Below are positions 5,202-6,102 of a stretch of DNA of 6,102 nt, piece by piece (positions within the stretch are counted from its first letter, which is position 1; each line of letters begins with the position of its first letter). The notes beneath the pieces were generated by a model, which saw only the letters and a program-made list of their open reading frames with translations, did not search any database and had not been told where the DNA came from. The stretch is from Candidatus Apopatocola equi. GTDB lineage: Bacteria; Bacillota; Clostridia; Oscillospirales; Oscillospiraceae. Location of the stretch: the NCBI GenBank assembly GCA_018065965.1, contig JAGHSH010000167.1, forward strand, positions 1 to 6,102, in the 5' to 3' direction. Both the position numbers and the translations under genes were made by a program.

Positions 5202-5903
5202 TTATACGCCGTATTTGACCTTCACCCGCTCCAGCTTCTCCCCGAAGGGCTTTCCCAGCAGAAGCAGGAACACCACGTTGGAGAGGGCATAGCTGATCAT
5301 AAAGGGCAGCGCCGTTGCCAGCGCACCCAGATACAGCTCCCAATGGAAGGCATTATCGTACCAGAGCACCGTCCGCACATCCATAATGCAGGAATAGGCT
5401 GCTCCGGCAAATACGCCGTAGAGCGAAAGCGCCAGTTTGCTCTTCTTAAGAGGCTTCTGCAGGAAGCCCGCCAGCAGGCCGATCATGCCCCAGGCGAACA
5501 TCTGAAAGGGCGTCCAGGGTCCCTGTCCGAAATAGAAATTCGAAATGACCGCACTGAGTGCGCCCACCAGAAAGCCGCTCTCGCCGCCCAGATACACGGC
5601 GGTGATGACCACCATGGCGGTGATGGGCTGGAAGCCGGGAATGGGCGCAAAAATGAAGCGGCCCACCACGCTCAGCGCCGTCATGACCGCGATGACGATG
5701 AGTCTGCGGGTGCCCACCGTGCGCTTTTCAAAGCCCGCGCAGAACAGGACAACCGAGAGCACCGCCACCGCCAGCGAGATAAACGCATAGCGCTTTTCCC
5801 CGAAGGCGAACACGCCCAGCGCCACCACAGCGGGGATCACGACCCAGGGCAGCGCCAGCTTCAGGAAGCGGCGGAGCCTTTCGTTCCGGATCACGAAGAT
5901 CAT
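5202..5903 (-). CDS. ECF transporter S component, probably corrinoid-specific
   Basis: A 233-residue membrane protein with the core of an ECF substrate-binding (S) component: a first core helix with an AxxxA motif (Ala72-V-M-T-Ala76, used by S components to contact EcfT), the loop FIFAPIPGFQPITA (83-96), TAVYLGGESGFLVGALSAVISN (101-122) and WTPFQMFAWGMIGLLAGF (130-147). The core starts near residue 66. Before it lie two additional hydrophobic stretches (about 15-34 and 39-57), giving about eight predicted membrane segments against the usual six. The following cobT-cobU-cobS genes suggest that cobalamin, cobinamide or another corrinoid is the substrate; this is inferred from context. The start ATG (5903-5901) overlaps the stop codon of the upstream ATPase gene as ATGA, so they are translationally coupled. 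Confidence 0.82.
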   Translation of the reverse strand: MIFVIRNERLRRFLKLALPWVVIPAVVALGVFAFGEKRYAFISLAVAVLSVVLFCAGFEKRTVGTRRLIVIAVMTALSVVGRFIFAPIPGFQPITAMVVITAVYLGGESGFLVGALSAVISNFYFGQGPWTPFQMFAWGMIGLLAGFLQKPLKKSKLALSLYGVFAGAAYSCIMDVRTVLWYDNAFHWELYLGALATALPFMISYALSNVVFLLLLGKPFGEKLERVKVKYGV

Positions 5904-6102
5904 TCCGCGCCCCCGTTTCTGCGGCAGAGCTCCACCGCATCCTCCAGCGTCACGGCGTTGTCATAGCGCCCCCGTAGCATCCGGTTCACGGCGGTGGTAT
6001 AGTAGCTGTTCTCCGCAAAGAAGGTGCGGGGCACATCCTCGCTGACCACCTCGCCCCGGAAAAACAGGGCGCAGCGGTCGGCAAGGCCGGCAGCAAACTC
6101 CA
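5900..6102 (-). CDS. ECF transporter ATPase subunit, C-terminal 66 residues
   Basis: A frame open from the right edge of the window ends in TGA at 5902-5900. The visible tail includes LADRCALFFRGEVVSEDVP, then RTFFAENSYYTTAVNRMLRG and AVTLEDAVELC. It resembles the C-terminal end of CbiO/EcfA-type ABC ATPases: the D-loop/H-loop region is off the window, but the strand pattern DRCALFFRGEVV corresponds to the D...L..G.I.. segment after the H-loop of ABC ATPases. The FFAENSYYTTAVNRM tail is typical of ECF ATPases next to clostridial corrinoid S components, as far as I recall. It would energise the S component encoded immediately downstream, through an EcfT subunit not seen here. Whether it is a single or double ABC-domain protein cannot be determined. 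Confidence 0.7.
   Translation of the reverse strand, partial: EFAAGLADRCALFFRGEVVSEDVPRTFFAENSYYTTAVNRMLRGRYDNAVTLEDAVELCRRNGGAE

Overview
The window looks like chromosomal DNA from an anaerobic Firmicute of the class Clostridia, most likely an Oscillospirales-type gut bacterium. This rests on the fairly high-GC coding DNA, strong AGGAGG-type ribosome binding sites, near-consensus TATAAT promoters, an ECF-type vitamin transporter and the style of the cobalamin genes. The genus cannot be fixed from this sequence alone.

Layout. (1) Positions 1-259, minus strand: the first 86 codons of a gene that reads off the left edge, probably a uroporphyrinogen-decarboxylase (URO-D) family methyltransferase. 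(2) Positions 260-475: an AT-rich divergent intergenic region with two good sigma-A type promoters, one per direction. (3) Positions 476-844, plus strand: a small tandem-repeat YegP/DUF1508 protein. (4) Positions 844-1057: a convergent intergenic region filled by four successive inverted repeats; the first and last look like terminators and the middle two are unexplained. (5) Positions 1056-6102, minus strand: a tightly packed operon, transcribed right to left, for corrinoid uptake and assembly of the cobamide nucleotide loop.

Operon order in the direction of transcription is: ECF transporter ATPase (C-terminal 66 residues only), ECF substrate-binding S component, a xylose-isomerase-like TIM-barrel protein, cobT, cobU, cobS, a 119-residue CobU-like protein, and a cobC-type phosphatase. 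Four junctions overlap by 4 bp (ATGA or GTGA) and the others are 3 to 25 nt apart, so this is one transcriptional unit. Its promoter, and any cobalamin riboswitch, would lie beyond position 6102.

How the genes fit together: the ECF transporter probably imports a corrinoid such as cobinamide or cobalamin. CobU phosphorylates and guanylylates adenosylcobinamide, CobT activates the lower-ligand base to its alpha-ribotide, CobS joins the two halves, and CobC removes the phosphate. The two unassigned members, the TIM-barrel protein and the short CobU-like protein, are the least understood parts of the window. The URO-D-type gene may be a consumer of corrinoid cofactor, but it is a separate transcription unit.
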